From Bdellovibrio sp. GT3 (lineage in GTDB: Bacteria; Bdellovibrionota; Bdellovibrionia; Bdellovibrionales; Bdellovibrionaceae): 64,000 nt of DNA. A program made the translations under genes and the position numbers. This document shows positions 25,208-33,817 of the stretch, one piece after another. The stretch covers positions 992,001 to 1,056,000 of the forward strand of contig NZ_JBBNAD010000004.1 of the NCBI RefSeq assembly GCF_037996765.1, given 5' to 3'. The notes under the pieces are model-generated. The model was not told the DNA's origin. It saw only the letters and a program-made list of their open reading frames with translations, and ran no database searches. The stretch's first letter is position 1. Each line of letters starts with the position of its first letter.

Positions 25208-26215
25208 TCAGCACGGAGTTGCGTCCACGCGGCGAGATTTTTTTAGCAAAACTGCCTGCGCGCTTAAATCTAAATCCGTCGCGGCTTTGAAAAACTGCGA
25301 TTGATAAGAGCCTTGTGCTCTAAGGTGATCGATAATCGCCTGATGCGTGCCCATTTTATTTTTCGTCCAATCCGGAGCCACCAACTCATCCCAACGAGAC
25401 GAATAAGCAGCCAGACGGTGCAAGGCAAAGCGCGGGGAGAGATGTTGCAGGAACAGCTCCACACGGCGTGTGTAGGTCTCCTGATCAATCGGTGCAAACT
25501 CACCACGGTGGTAGATTTCCTCCAGCGGTGTGTTCTTTAATACATGCAGATTGTGAAGTTTAACATTGGTAATAGGCAGAGTGTTTACGATCTCCGCCGT
25601 TTTCACAATTCGTTCATCAGTTTCGCCCGGGCTGCCAAAGATAAGATGAATTCCCAGATCCACCTTGGTGTTGTCAGCAATCTTGTGAATTGCCTCAATA
25701 GCCGCTTCAGCCGTGTGTCCGCGGCGCATGAATTCCAGCTCATCGTTGAAAAAACTCTGAACACCCATTTCGACGGCGACAAAGGATTTTTCATTGTACT
25801 CGTTCCATAAATCCAAAACCGCCTTGGACAGGCAATCCGGGCGAGTCCCCAGAGTGAAGCCTTTGACCCATGGATAAGAAAGAGCAATATCAAAGTTATT
25901 ACGAAGTGCTGAAACTTTCGTGAATGTGTTGGTGTAGGCCTGGAAATAGATCAGGAAGGCTTTGGCTTTGTATTTGTGCGCAATGTGCTCGTGGTACTTC
26001 TCGATTTGTGCGCGCAACTCCATGGTCATGGCTTCAGCGTTGGCAGCGGATCCCCAAACATCGCAAAACACGCAGGTTTGCATGCCTTTAAGACCCATGC
26101 GATTGGGACAATTATCCACCACGGTGACAGGGATCTTGTAGACCTTCTCACCAAAGAGATGATTGTAGTGTTCACTGATAGTGTGATAGGGAAGTCCCAA
26201 CCAGCCTTTTTCCAT
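25208..26215 (-). CDS. Radical SAM protein, TIGR01212/YhcC family
   Basis: A 335-residue radical SAM enzyme. The cluster-binding cysteines C36, C48 and C51 (DNCPNRMGLKGMQTCVFCD) show the long-spaced CX11CX2C typical of the YhcC/TIGR01212 group. Following are YFQAYTNTF, GTRPDCL, VEMGVQSFF and GIHLIFGSPGET, all family features. Substrate not established for the family; a tRNA or nucleoside role has been suggested. I use the ATG at 26215; the longer frame from 26308 would run into the divergent MnmD-like gene. Confidence 0.88.
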   Translation of the reverse strand: MEKGWLGLPYHTISEHYNHLFGEKVYKIPVTVVDNCPNRMGLKGMQTCVFCDVWGSAANAEAMTMELRAQIEKYHEHIAHKYKAKAFLIYFQAYTNTFTKVSALRNNFDIALSYPWVKGFTLGTRPDCLSKAVLDLWNEYNEKSFVAVEMGVQSFFNDELEFMRRGHTAEAAIEAIHKIADNTKVDLGIHLIFGSPGETDERIVKTAEIVNTLPITNVKLHNLHVLKNTPLEEIYHRGEFAPIDQETYTRRVELFLQHLSPRFALHRLAAYSSRWDELVAPDWTKNKMGTHQAIIDHLRAQGSYQSQFFKAATDLDLSAQAVLLKKSRRVDATPC

Positions 26216-26267
26216 AGAAGGTTTATGGGTGTTATTTTGCAGGAAGTCAATGTTTGAGGGTAAACCA

Positions 26268-27011
26268 ATGAAATCATGGCAGGATTTGGGCTTTGAGATC
26301 GAAATCACAAAGGATCTGAGCCCTACTTTGCGTTTACTGCAGTCCCTGGATCCCGAGAAGCCCTATGGGGAATCCATGCACCATTCTGGCGGCGCCAGTA
26401 TCGAGACAACTCACTTGTATGGCAGTGTGGCTCGGGATGTCCTGCAAAAGACTGACAATCCTCATTTTATGGTGGTGGGTTTGGGGCTTGGCTATATTGA
26501 AATGAATATTGCGCGCGAAGCTCTGCTTGCCGGGAAGACGGTGGGTTTGATTACCAGTTACGAAGCTATTTCTGAATTGCGGGAATTCTTTTTTGATTGG
26601 CTTCATGGCAAAGTTGAAAACCTGCTTCCGGAAGTTGCGTCTATTTACGATCAAGCCTTGAAGCATGTTTTGAAGGGAACCGAGATTCCTGAGAATGAGT
26701 TAAAGTCTTTCTTGAGGAAACACTTCCAGTCGGCATCTGACATTCACGGTGCGATGACTGCAGAGATGACATTTCTTTCTCGTTATCATGGCTTTTTTTA
26801 CGATGCCTACAGTTCAAAAACCCATCCCCACCTGTGGGAGGAGAATTTCCTGAACAGACTCCTTCTGGAATCAGCGGAGTCGCAGTGTTCACTATCAACT
26901 TATGCAGTTAAAGGAACACTTAAGCGGGCGCTCAAAGCGAACGGTTTCGCGGTCATCGAACGTGAAGGTTTCTTTACAAAACGTGGCTCGACCTTAGGTG
27001 TGAGATCTTGA
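26268..27011 (+). CDS. MnmC methyltransferase-domain (MnmD-like, DUF752) protein
   Basis: A 247-residue protein. The SAM-binding strand is likely MVVGLGLGYIEMNIA, YDAYSSKTHPHLWEENFL corresponds to the DAFSPxxNPxLW motif of MnmC/MnmD methyltransferases, and the C-terminus YAVKGTLKRALKANGFAVI...GFFTKRGSTLGV matches the family's end. MnmD completes mnm5U34 of tRNA from nm5U. The fused oxidase half of MnmC is absent. It is divergent from the radical SAM gene with 52 bp between starts. GAGGGT ribosome-binding site. Confidence 0.8.
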   Translation: MKSWQDLGFEIEITKDLSPTLRLLQSLDPEKPYGESMHHSGGASIETTHLYGSVARDVLQKTDNPHFMVVGLGLGYIEMNIAREALLAGKTVGLITSYEAISELREFFFDWLHGKVENLLPEVASIYDQALKHVLKGTEIPENELKSFLRKHFQSASDIHGAMTAEMTFLSRYHGFFYDAYSSKTHPHLWEENFLNRLLLESAESQCSLSTYAVKGTLKRALKANGFAVIEREGFFTKRGSTLGVRS

Positions 27012-27076
27012 TATTTAATTAATAAACATAATTTGTTTGCGCGAGAGCGGCAGTTGCTGGTTAATAAATATTAGCA

Positions 27077-27802
27077 ATGAAAACTCTTTTTCTGGTTCCA
27101 TTCTTAATTGGTATTTTATCTGTCGCTCAAGGCAAAGAAGCCCGCTTGGTGACCTTTCCAATTCCTTTGATGGTGGAGGGTGAGCAGGAAGGGTTGTTTG
27201 TTAATTTGACCAGGGAGATTGCACAAAGAGTCCCGGTGAAATTCAAAGTGGATATCGTCAAGTCCAACCGGGCAAAGCTGGAGTTTTTCAACGGACTTGC
27301 AGCAGGTTATTTTCCAGGGATGGACAACTCCACTCCCAAAGATGCGCTTAAGACTGTGCCCTTTTATGTGCGCACAAATTATATTTTCTATCGCGAGAAT
27401 AAACCATTTCAAAATCTGAAAGACCTGCGCGGCAAGAAAGTGGGACTGACATTTCGCTACCACTATCCCCCGCAAATTCAAAGTGACACAAAAATCGACT
27501 TCACCTACGCCGATGACGATGTGACGAATATGCGTCGCCTGAGTGAATCCATCATAGATGCTTTTATCGTTGAGGAAAAATCGGGATTAAGAGCGTTGGA
27601 ATTGAGTCGCGCCAAGGGAATCAGCTACAATAAGGACAACCCTGTTTCCAGTCAGGATTGCTATTTTGCATTTCGTGATAATGAAGAGGGGCGTGTGCTG
27701 GTTAAGGAATTCAATTCTGCTTTGCTCAAGATGAAGGAAGATGGAAGTCTGCAGAAGATTCTGAAGCTTTCAGAATCCTCTGCCGTTAAAAAGACCAATT
27801 AG
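27077..27802 (+). CDS. Periplasmic solute-binding protein, family 3
   Basis: A 241-residue binding protein with a short signal peptide (MKTLFLVPFLIGILSVAQG). Family 3 features are EGLFVNLTREIAQRVPVKF, YVRTNYIFYRENKPFQNLKDLRGKKVGL, and the end LLKMKEDGSLQKILKLSES. It is the third stand-alone family 3 gene in the window and again has no transporter genes alongside. Its stop overlaps the convergent vWA lipoprotein gene by 4 bp. Confidence 0.85.
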   Translation: MKTLFLVPFLIGILSVAQGKEARLVTFPIPLMVEGEQEGLFVNLTREIAQRVPVKFKVDIVKSNRAKLEFFNGLAAGYFPGMDNSTPKDALKTVPFYVRTNYIFYRENKPFQNLKDLRGKKVGLTFRYHYPPQIQSDTKIDFTYADDDVTNMRRLSESIIDAFIVEEKSGLRALELSRAKGISYNKDNPVSSQDCYFAFRDNEEGRVLVKEFNSALLKMKEDGSLQKILKLSESSAVKKTN

Positions 27803-29058
27803 TTAGCCAGGGGAATTGGAACCAGGTCCACCGCGAAGCGAGCGCCTTCTTTGTAATCGTATTTGATATCACCAGAAAGCTTCACAGAGTTTGAGCTGTT
27901 GTCATATGTCCAGCCGCCGTTGATTCTATTCGCAATCAACTGACCTTTGCCTTGAGCCAACAACTCCGCAGTGCCGTAACGTACACGAAGCATCAATTTA
28001 CCAGACTCGTCCACACGAGGGATTTGAGAAAGGTAGATTTGTTTGGCCAAAGTCTTCACTGTGATTGAGTCACCCATGCTGCCCAATTCCGTACCGAAAT
28101 TAGGGGAGATAATGCTCATGATAAATTTCTTGCGAATTTCCTTTTCAGTGCCGTTGCCTTGATTCGCCAGGACGATGGCTTTTTCAATGTTCGCTGGACC
28201 AAATGGTCCGCAACCAGAAATTCTTTTCTTTTTATCCGGAGTAAAACACTCAGGGTGGTAGTCAGGGCGAACGCGCAAACCGAAGTCTTTGTTTGTGTCA
28301 GCGTCGTTTTTGTCCACAAGCACGCCGTAAACAGAAACCTTGTCTTTATTGCCACCTTTGAAGTCGATCAAAGTTTGTGCGATTTGCTCTGAAGTGATGT
28401 TGGATGAATCATCTGCATCCGTCATAAAGATCACAACCAATTGAGCGTCATCACGGAAGAAATCCTCATTCGCTGCGCCACGACCATTTTTTTGCAAAGC
28501 CGCAGTTAAGGGAGAAAAGAATTCTTCAACTTCAGGACCACCTTCAGCATATGGTGCGATACCGATTTTCAAAGTATTCGCCAATACAGCTGCAGAGTCC
28601 TTTTTAGTTACGAAGCGCTCTTGAGTGTCTGTGCCTGCAACGGTTTTTGTGAAACGCAGATCACCCATTTGGTAAGTGTCTTTCTTGGCTTTGGCAAAGC
28701 GCTCAGAACTATCCCAAGTCGAAATAACGCCGATATGGTAATCGATCATTTTATTGCTTGTGATACCGTTCGTGAAACGGTTTAAGTTCTTGATCAAATT
28801 CGCTTGCGCCGTTTTCATGGAATCAGAGTTGTCAGTTACAAACAAGATGTCAACGCGAGGGTTGAAATCAAGCTGACTTTGACCACCGTCTTCAGTAATC
28901 CAGGAAAATTGCTGAGCAGGTACATCAGGATAAACCGGAATTTCAGTTTTCTCCTGCACAAGTTCTTTTTGCGCCAGGATCGTTCCCGATTCCTGTGCGC
29001 ACGCGGAAAGAAGCATGAAAGCCGACAGATAAATACAAAGAACTAAAAGTGGTTTCAC
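27799..29058 (-). CDS. vWA-domain lipoprotein with MIDAS motif, CglB-like gliding adhesin candidate
   Basis: A 419-residue protein with a lipobox (LLSAC, acylated C20) and a von Willebrand A domain from about residue 66. The metal-binding MIDAS sequence DNSDSM supplies D76, S78 and S80; a second acidic loop, MTDADDSSN, comes later. Two cysteines flank a basic stretch (PECFTPDKKK, SGCGPFG). It is the last gene of the ten-gene Agl/Glt-like operon and overlaps the TPR gene by ATGA. In Myxococcus the vWA lipoprotein CglB, of similar size, is the surface adhesin of the gliding complex; assigning that job here is inference from domain, lipidation and context. Confidence 0.88.
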   Translation of the reverse strand: MKPLLVLCIYLSAFMLLSACAQESGTILAQKELVQEKTEIPVYPDVPAQQFSWITEDGGQSQLDFNPRVDILFVTDNSDSMKTAQANLIKNLNRFTNGITSNKMIDYHIGVISTWDSSERFAKAKKDTYQMGDLRFTKTVAGTDTQERFVTKKDSAAVLANTLKIGIAPYAEGGPEVEEFFSPLTAALQKNGRGAANEDFFRDDAQLVVIFMTDADDSSNITSEQIAQTLIDFKGGNKDKVSVYGVLVDKNDADTNKDFGLRVRPDYHPECFTPDKKKRISGCGPFGPANIEKAIVLANQGNGTEKEIRKKFIMSIISPNFGTELGSMGDSITVKTLAKQIYLSQIPRVDESGKLMLRVRYGTAELLAQGKGQLIANRINGGWTYDNSSNSVKLSGDIKYDYKEGARFAVDLVPIPLAN

Positions 29059-30122
29059 ATTTTTCTCCTAACGTTTTGTGCGCAGGACTTGGTCACAACG
29101 TCATATTTATCAAGTTCATCAACCCAAGGACGTCCATCGTCTTTGAAAACAAGAAGGTCCGCATTGGTTTTTTTGAATTCATTTTCCGTGAACATGGATT
29201 CAGCCATTTGCTGATCCGTATGCACGCGTTGAATGGCTTCAACTTCAACCAGGTTCAGCTTGCCGATGATGCGTTTGTTTTCAGCCGTCTCATCCGCCGC
29301 CAGTTGCTGAAGGCGTACTTTCATTTTTGCGAAAGCTTCTTTGTTCACCTGATCAAGCTCTGTTTGCAAAGTTCTTTGCGTGTTGTTTTTCGCAAGAACT
29401 TCCATGCCTTTTTGGCTTACTTTGAAGCGCAACATCTGTTTTTGCAGTTCCATGTCCTTATAGTAAAGAACCGGAAGCTTCAGCAAGGACTCGCCAACTT
29501 CATTGGCTTGAAGAGGGAATTTATCAACTTTCTTAAGGACGTTCAGGAAGGAGTCATTGAAACCGTTCTTGGAAAGATCCTGAACAGAGGCAACGCGGTC
29601 TCTTTGTTTTTCCTTAAACGCCTGAGTCGTTTTGAAAACAGATTTGTAATCACAGATTTTTAGGTTAGCCAGGGATTGCAGGAAGTAAGCTTCCGCATTC
29701 ACAACTTCACCAAATTGGGGGCTGATCAAAGTTTTGGATTGTGCCAAAGCTTTTTCAGAATCATTCATTCTGAAGTAAGCCCAACCTTTTTCCTCAACAA
29801 CCTGGAACCAGTAGTCAGAACCACGAGGGATCTGATTGTAAAGGTTCATGGCTTGTGAGTATTGACCTTTGGCGAACTGCTCACGAGCTTGTTTGATTTT
29901 CGCTTTGATTTTTTCATCTGCAGAGGAATTCAAAGTCTTGGATTCAAGATTTTTGAAGTTCAACAGATTCAAAGTCGTTTTACCGCTTTTTTCAGATAAG
30001 GATTTTTCCAGGGAAGTTCCCCAGTCATTAACTGAAAAACGCTCAGCAGCCAGTGCGTTGTGACCAACACCCAGGACTGTGACCATCATTAGTTTGGAGA
30101 CAAAGGATTTTCCGGAAATCAT
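29055..30122 (-). CDS. TPR-type secreted protein of the gliding operon
   Basis: A 355-residue protein with a signal peptide (cleavage near NALAAE). TPR-like helical repeats span about 75-200: QAREQFAKGQYSQAMNLYNQ, VVEEKGWAYFRMNDSEKAL, AEAYFLQSLANLKICDY. The second half is predicted mostly helical and charged, with a likely coiled coil near 270-300. I chose ATG 30122 because it overlaps the upstream stop (ATGA); an ATG at 30131 is also possible. Periplasmic TPR proteins such as GltC-type factors link outer-membrane and inner parts in myxobacterial gliding; equivalence is inference. Confidence 0.82.
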   Translation of the reverse strand: MISGKSFVSKLMMVTVLGVGHNALAAERFSVNDWGTSLEKSLSEKSGKTTLNLLNFKNLESKTLNSSADEKIKAKIKQAREQFAKGQYSQAMNLYNQIPRGSDYWFQVVEEKGWAYFRMNDSEKALAQSKTLISPQFGEVVNAEAYFLQSLANLKICDYKSVFKTTQAFKEKQRDRVASVQDLSKNGFNDSFLNVLKKVDKFPLQANEVGESLLKLPVLYYKDMELQKQMLRFKVSQKGMEVLAKNNTQRTLQTELDQVNKEAFAKMKVRLQQLAADETAENKRIIGKLNLVEVEAIQRVHTDQQMAESMFTENEFKKTNADLLVFKDDGRPWVDELDKYDVVTKSCAQNVRRKM

Positions 30123-30901
30123 AACATCCATCCAAAGCCAAGGTTGCCTGTGACAACGTTCAAGTTACGGTCGCCAGTAACTGGTTTGTCAGTGTAGTTC
30201 AAATAACGGATTTCAGCTCTTGCTGTCAGGCTTTTTGTGATCCAGGCACCAACACCCAAACCCGCCGTGTAAACAGCAGTGGATCCGCTGGACAATGTGA
30301 TTTGTCCGCCACCACCAAGAAGGTAAAGGTCGAACTGAGTCACGCCCACATCCATAAAGCTGGTTTTACCGTAGATGGGGTACCAGTTCAAAACAGCCAT
30401 GACTGCGTTTTCTGGATAGTCGATATCAACGGCGTACGCGCGGCCACCAGCCTGGTAATTGGCTTTAGCCTGATCGAAGATGCGCTGACCTTCTGGCGAC
30501 AAAGAGTTGCCGAAGTCATAGTATCTTGCCCCGATAGACCAGCGTGGAGTGATGTGGAAATCCGCCGCTACTCCCAAAGCCTGAGTTTTAGTGTAAGCAT
30601 CGCCACCGAAATTCATTCCGTAGTTAACACCAACCTCAAGACGGTTTCTTCTGTCAACAATGCGCTCCTGAACGATGCGAGAGCGGCTTTCAGACTTGAT
30701 ATTTTGCGCCATGTTCATCAATTGCTCGTTGCCGCCCAATGAATCGATGTCGTTTCTGACATCGGAATTGTCGTTTGCACGCGCCTGTTGAGAAACCGGG
30801 GCTGCAGATTTTTTAGCAGTCTTTTTGGAAGCTGCTGCGAAGGAGTTTTGCGCGCAAAGTGCAAGAACCAATGTTAGTGAAAGAAGTTTGAAGTTTTTCA
30901 T
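30119..30901 (-). CDS. Outer-membrane beta-barrel protein of the gliding operon
   Basis: A 260-residue protein with a signal peptide ending SFAAA and a short periplasmic N-terminal region (about 25-80). Alternating amphipathic strands follow (RLEVGVNYGMNFGGDAYT, WSIGARYYDFGN, VMAVLNWYPIYGKTSFMDVG, SLTARAEIRYLNYTDK) to a C-terminal aromatic-hydrophobic strand, as expected for an 8-stranded barrel. It is placed like the GltA/GltB outer-membrane proteins of myxobacterial gliding clusters. It overlaps the downstream TPR gene by 4 bp and lies 2 bp past the upstream lipoprotein gene. Confidence 0.85.
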   Translation of the reverse strand: MKNFKLLSLTLVLALCAQNSFAAASKKTAKKSAAPVSQQARANDNSDVRNDIDSLGGNEQLMNMAQNIKSESRSRIVQERIVDRRNRLEVGVNYGMNFGGDAYTKTQALGVAADFHITPRWSIGARYYDFGNSLSPEGQRIFDQAKANYQAGGRAYAVDIDYPENAVMAVLNWYPIYGKTSFMDVGVTQFDLYLLGGGGQITLSSGSTAVYTAGLGVGAWITKSLTARAEIRYLNYTDKPVTGDRNLNVVTGNLGFGWML

Positions 30902-30903
30902 AA

Positions 30904-32283
30904 CTATTTCGCCTCCGCAGTTTTAACAGCTGTTTGAGCTGGAGCCGCACATAGACCTTTGTCTTTGGCAGCTTTAACCGTTTTCAAAGAGTAGTCTGTC
31001 ACATCACTGATACGACCATTCAATGTGCTGGTCGCAGCCATTGGGATGGAACCCTTCAGAGTTTTTGAAGTCGCATCACAAGGAACTTCCCAAGTCAGCG
31101 TGCAATCCTGTTTGGAAGCACCCACTGAAGAGGTTACGCATGCAGCTTGTGGATTGCCGGGAAGAGTTGAAGATTTTGTTTCCACGTTAACAGCAGCATT
31201 TCTGTTGTTGGAAGAAGCTGAGAACTGAAGAACGATTTTTTCGCCAGGGGAAACTTCCAGGCCTTGTTTGCCCAAACCAGAAACGTCAAAGCGGGGAGCT
31301 GTGATAGTTTTTGTGTAAAGGATTTTAGCCTGAACAAGAGTTTCTGGAGCTGAACGGCCGTTAGCGCCGTAAGCTTTTACGCTGAAGCGAATGCGAGTGC
31401 CATCGGCTTGCAACATAATAGTGCCGTCTTTGTTAAGCTGTGGTTGAACTGCGATATTTTTAGTATCGAAGATATAGCTTACTTTCCATTTTGAATCGCC
31501 AAGGTATTCCGCATCTTTTTTGTTGATGTCTGCGATCACATAGCGAGAGCCATCAAGTTCCTGATAGTCTTTGCCAGTTTGGATAGCTGCGCCATCGTAA
31601 CTGATAACGACTCGTGGTTTTTGAGTTGATTTACCATCGATACCTGGAACTTTTACGATCACATTGAATGGTGTTAATTGGTCCTCAGACACTTCAGCGC
31701 CGATTCCAGTTACTGACAATTCAGTGGGAGCCAACTCAGTTTGAGAAACCAGGATGTTTTGATTCAGCTCTTTGGTCATGCCTTTAAGTGCTGCTGCGTT
31801 CTTAGCTTGGCCGCCATTGGTAATAGTCACTGTGAATTTCACAGGGATTTTTACCAAAGTGCCTTCTTGCACCAGGCTTGGTGTCCAAGTCAGGTTATAA
31901 ATGTCTTTGGCATTTGAAGGGTTTAAAGTAGCGCCTTCAGGAAGGTTTGAAGCGGTCAAAGTAACTGCCGCACCAGGAACCGGCAGGGAAGCGCGGATTT
32001 TTACTGTCTTCGCTTTGCCAGCTTCCCACATAAGGTCGTCTTCGATGTTTAACATGATCATTGATTGAGTAACGTCAGTTTCTTTGATGTAGACAGGTAC
32101 TTTCTCAATGACAACGGTTTCAGTATTGATGGTAGTCGGTTTGTCCGGACCCATCTGAGTGATTACTTTCGCTTGCGCGCGCATTTCCTCTAAGTCCGAA
32201 GACGGACTTTTTTGCCAGCCATCACATGCGGTGAGGGCCATAGCTGCCGGAATTACGATCATCAAACTTTTTACCGTCTTCAT
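30904..32283 (-). CDS. Ig-like lipoprotein of the gliding operon
   Basis: A 459-residue protein from the ATG at 32283 (AAGAGG ribosome-binding site). The lipobox is MALTAC, with C at about 20. The mature protein is beta-rich with repeated Ig/cadherin-like segments, for example KTVKIRASLPVPGAAVTLTA, TLNPSNAKDIYNLTWTP and EVSPGEKIVLQFSASSNN. The WTP and LTWEVPCD pieces recall Ig-fold repeats in surface lipoproteins. C-terminal cysteines may form disulphides. Function within the operon unknown; an outer-membrane-associated structural part is likely. Confidence 0.8.
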   Translation of the reverse strand: MKTVKSLMIVIPAAMALTACDGWQKSPSSDLEEMRAQAKVITQMGPDKPTTINTETVVIEKVPVYIKETDVTQSMIMLNIEDDLMWEAGKAKTVKIRASLPVPGAAVTLTASNLPEGATLNPSNAKDIYNLTWTPSLVQEGTLVKIPVKFTVTITNGGQAKNAAALKGMTKELNQNILVSQTELAPTELSVTGIGAEVSEDQLTPFNVIVKVPGIDGKSTQKPRVVISYDGAAIQTGKDYQELDGSRYVIADINKKDAEYLGDSKWKVSYIFDTKNIAVQPQLNKDGTIMLQADGTRIRFSVKAYGANGRSAPETLVQAKILYTKTITAPRFDVSGLGKQGLEVSPGEKIVLQFSASSNNRNAAVNVETKSSTLPGNPQAACVTSSVGASKQDCTLTWEVPCDATSKTLKGSIPMAATSTLNGRISDVTDYSLKTVKAAKDKGLCAAPAQTAVKTAEAK

Positions 32284-32311
32284 ATAAACCTCTTTAACAC
32301 CGTAGTTCAAA

Positions 32312-33541
32312 TTAACGAGCGGATACGCGCATCAATTCGAATGGGTAATTAACATCAACGTTTACTTTTCCTACCGGCTTAGGGAACTGCCAGTTTTTCA
32401 TTTTAGCAATCATGCAATCTTCAACCAGGCGTGAGTTCAAAGATGTCTGAGAAACACGCGCTGTCGAGATACGACCATTTGGCCCGATCACGAAGTCAAC
32501 TGCAACACGGCCACCGATGGCTGGCTGAGCTTGCAAGCCTTTCTCGTAGCAATAAAGAATTTGACCTTTGTTACGGTTGATCACCGCAATGATCTGATCA
32601 AGATCCAAACCACCTTCAACAGTTGCTTCTGCATCAAGTGGCAAGCTGGAAGCAGACGTTCCGCCCACCATATTCATTTTGCCATAACCTGCACGACCGC
32701 CGCCGACACCACGTGTGCCGTAGCCACCAGCAGATTGCGCACGACCACCTTCACCCGCAGAACCGGCGATCAAGCCGTTGCCAGGAAGGAAGCCTTTTAC
32801 ACCACCACGACCTGCAGAACCGACACCGCCACCACCATTGCCGATACCCGCAGAGCGGATGGCTTTCATGGAGTTGTTATCAAGACCCTCGTAACCACGA
32901 GTGCCTTTTGGAGTTCCGCCCAATGCAGCCAAGGCACCAACGCGTTGTACGTTGCGGGCTTTCGCTGTGTTGGTTGTGTATTTCTTAACTTTCAGAGGTT
33001 GTTTTTTAACCACTGGTTTATAGACCTTGTTGGAAGGTTTGATTTTCTTTTCAGAAACCTTCACGTGGGGTGCTTTTTGTTGAACGACTTTCTGAGTTTC
33101 TTGTTTAGGCAATACGATCGTCACCAAAGGAGCTTCGTCCTTTTTAGTGAAGTAAGTCGCCATAACCCAAGCGCCCATCATGATAAGACCCACTAAAACC
33201 AAGTGACCGACAGTTGTGCGAGTCAGGATGGTCTTAAGTTGTTCTTCGTCGTTTTCTTCCTGCAAAGTATGAACAGGGCTGTTGATGTCTTCAAAAGTTG
33301 CCAGTCTTACGCGACCCAATCCTTGCAGAATTTCACCTTGTTCATTCATTTTGCCAAGGTTGATTTTCTTAATAAGGCTGTATTCGATATCGTTGTTTTT
33401 AAGAACACTTAAATCAGCAAGTGCTTCCACGCGGCGAGTGTCCTTCAAATACACGATATTCAAGGACTCTGAATCCACGGCAAATGTGCGGACCTTTTGG
33501 CCTGCGATATTTTCCAGAATGATGAGTTTTGCTGCGTTCAT
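32312..33541 (-). CDS. AgmX/PglI-type TonB-like protein of the gliding operon
   Basis: A 409-residue single-pass inner-membrane protein. Residues 1-105 are cytoplasmic (no signal peptide), the membrane span is about 110-131 (VGHLVLVGLIMMGAWVMATYF), then a Lys/Pro-rich stretch (about 145-200), a Gly-rich low-complexity region (about 205-300), and a C-terminal AgmX/PglI TonB-like domain (GGLDLDQIIAVINRNKGQI, GRVAVDFVIGPNGRI, WQFPKPVG). In Myxococcus, GltG/GltJ-type proteins of this design carry energy from the AglRQS channel across the periplasm. It sits 9 bp downstream of the small secreted gene. Confidence 0.9.
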   Translation of the reverse strand: MNAAKLIILENIAGQKVRTFAVDSESLNIVYLKDTRRVEALADLSVLKNNDIEYSLIKKINLGKMNEQGEILQGLGRVRLATFEDINSPVHTLQEENDEEQLKTILTRTTVGHLVLVGLIMMGAWVMATYFTKKDEAPLVTIVLPKQETQKVVQQKAPHVKVSEKKIKPSNKVYKPVVKKQPLKVKKYTTNTAKARNVQRVGALAALGGTPKGTRGYEGLDNNSMKAIRSAGIGNGGGGVGSAGRGGVKGFLPGNGLIAGSAGEGGRAQSAGGYGTRGVGGGRAGYGKMNMVGGTSASSLPLDAEATVEGGLDLDQIIAVINRNKGQILYCYEKGLQAQPAIGGRVAVDFVIGPNGRISTARVSQTSLNSRLVEDCMIAKMKNWQFPKPVGKVNVDVNYPFELMRVSAR

Positions 33542-33550
33542 GTTTACGTC

Positions 33551-33817
33551 CTAGTTTCTTTTTTGATCGTCTTGGATCCGGTCATTAAATTCTTTTCTGC
33601 CGGTCAGGAGATCATCTAACAATTTATCGTTTTCAACCGTGGCTTTCGTATTCAGAGAGCTTTGGTATTTCCCGCGCAGTGTGCTTCCGTTAAGTTTAAA
33701 GGAGGTACCCAGTTGCGGTTTCATGCCTTCAGCTTTCTTTGCCTTGTTTGCAGCGAAGGAGCTTTGGGCACCCAGCATACAAAGCAAGAAAGGGGCCAAT
33801 AGAATTAGCTTTTTCAT
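33551..33817 (-). CDS. Small secreted protein of the gliding operon
   Basis: An 88-residue protein with a signal peptide (MKKLILLAPFLLCMLGAQSSFA). The mature part is about 66 residues, very hydrophilic, lysine-rich with no cysteine and a helical charged C-terminus (LLDDLLTGRKEFNDRIQDD). The start overlaps the stop of the large TPR gene (ATGA) and it is followed by the TonB-like gene. Function unknown; it is in the operon by overlap, not chance. Confidence 0.78.
   Translation of the reverse strand: MKKLILLAPFLLCMLGAQSSFAANKAKKAEGMKPQLGTSFKLNGSTLRGKYQSSLNTKATVENDKLLDDLLTGRKEFNDRIQDDQKRN

Noticed and set aside
29049-29663. 204-residue plus-strand frame over the TPR gene in the gliding operon
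   Set aside because: Antisense shadow; Phe-rich composition from Lys/Glu codons on the other strand.
32531-33196. 221-residue plus-strand frame over the TonB-like gene
   Set aside because: Mirror of the Gly-rich low-complexity part of the real gene (Thr/Ala/His-rich), not a protein pattern.
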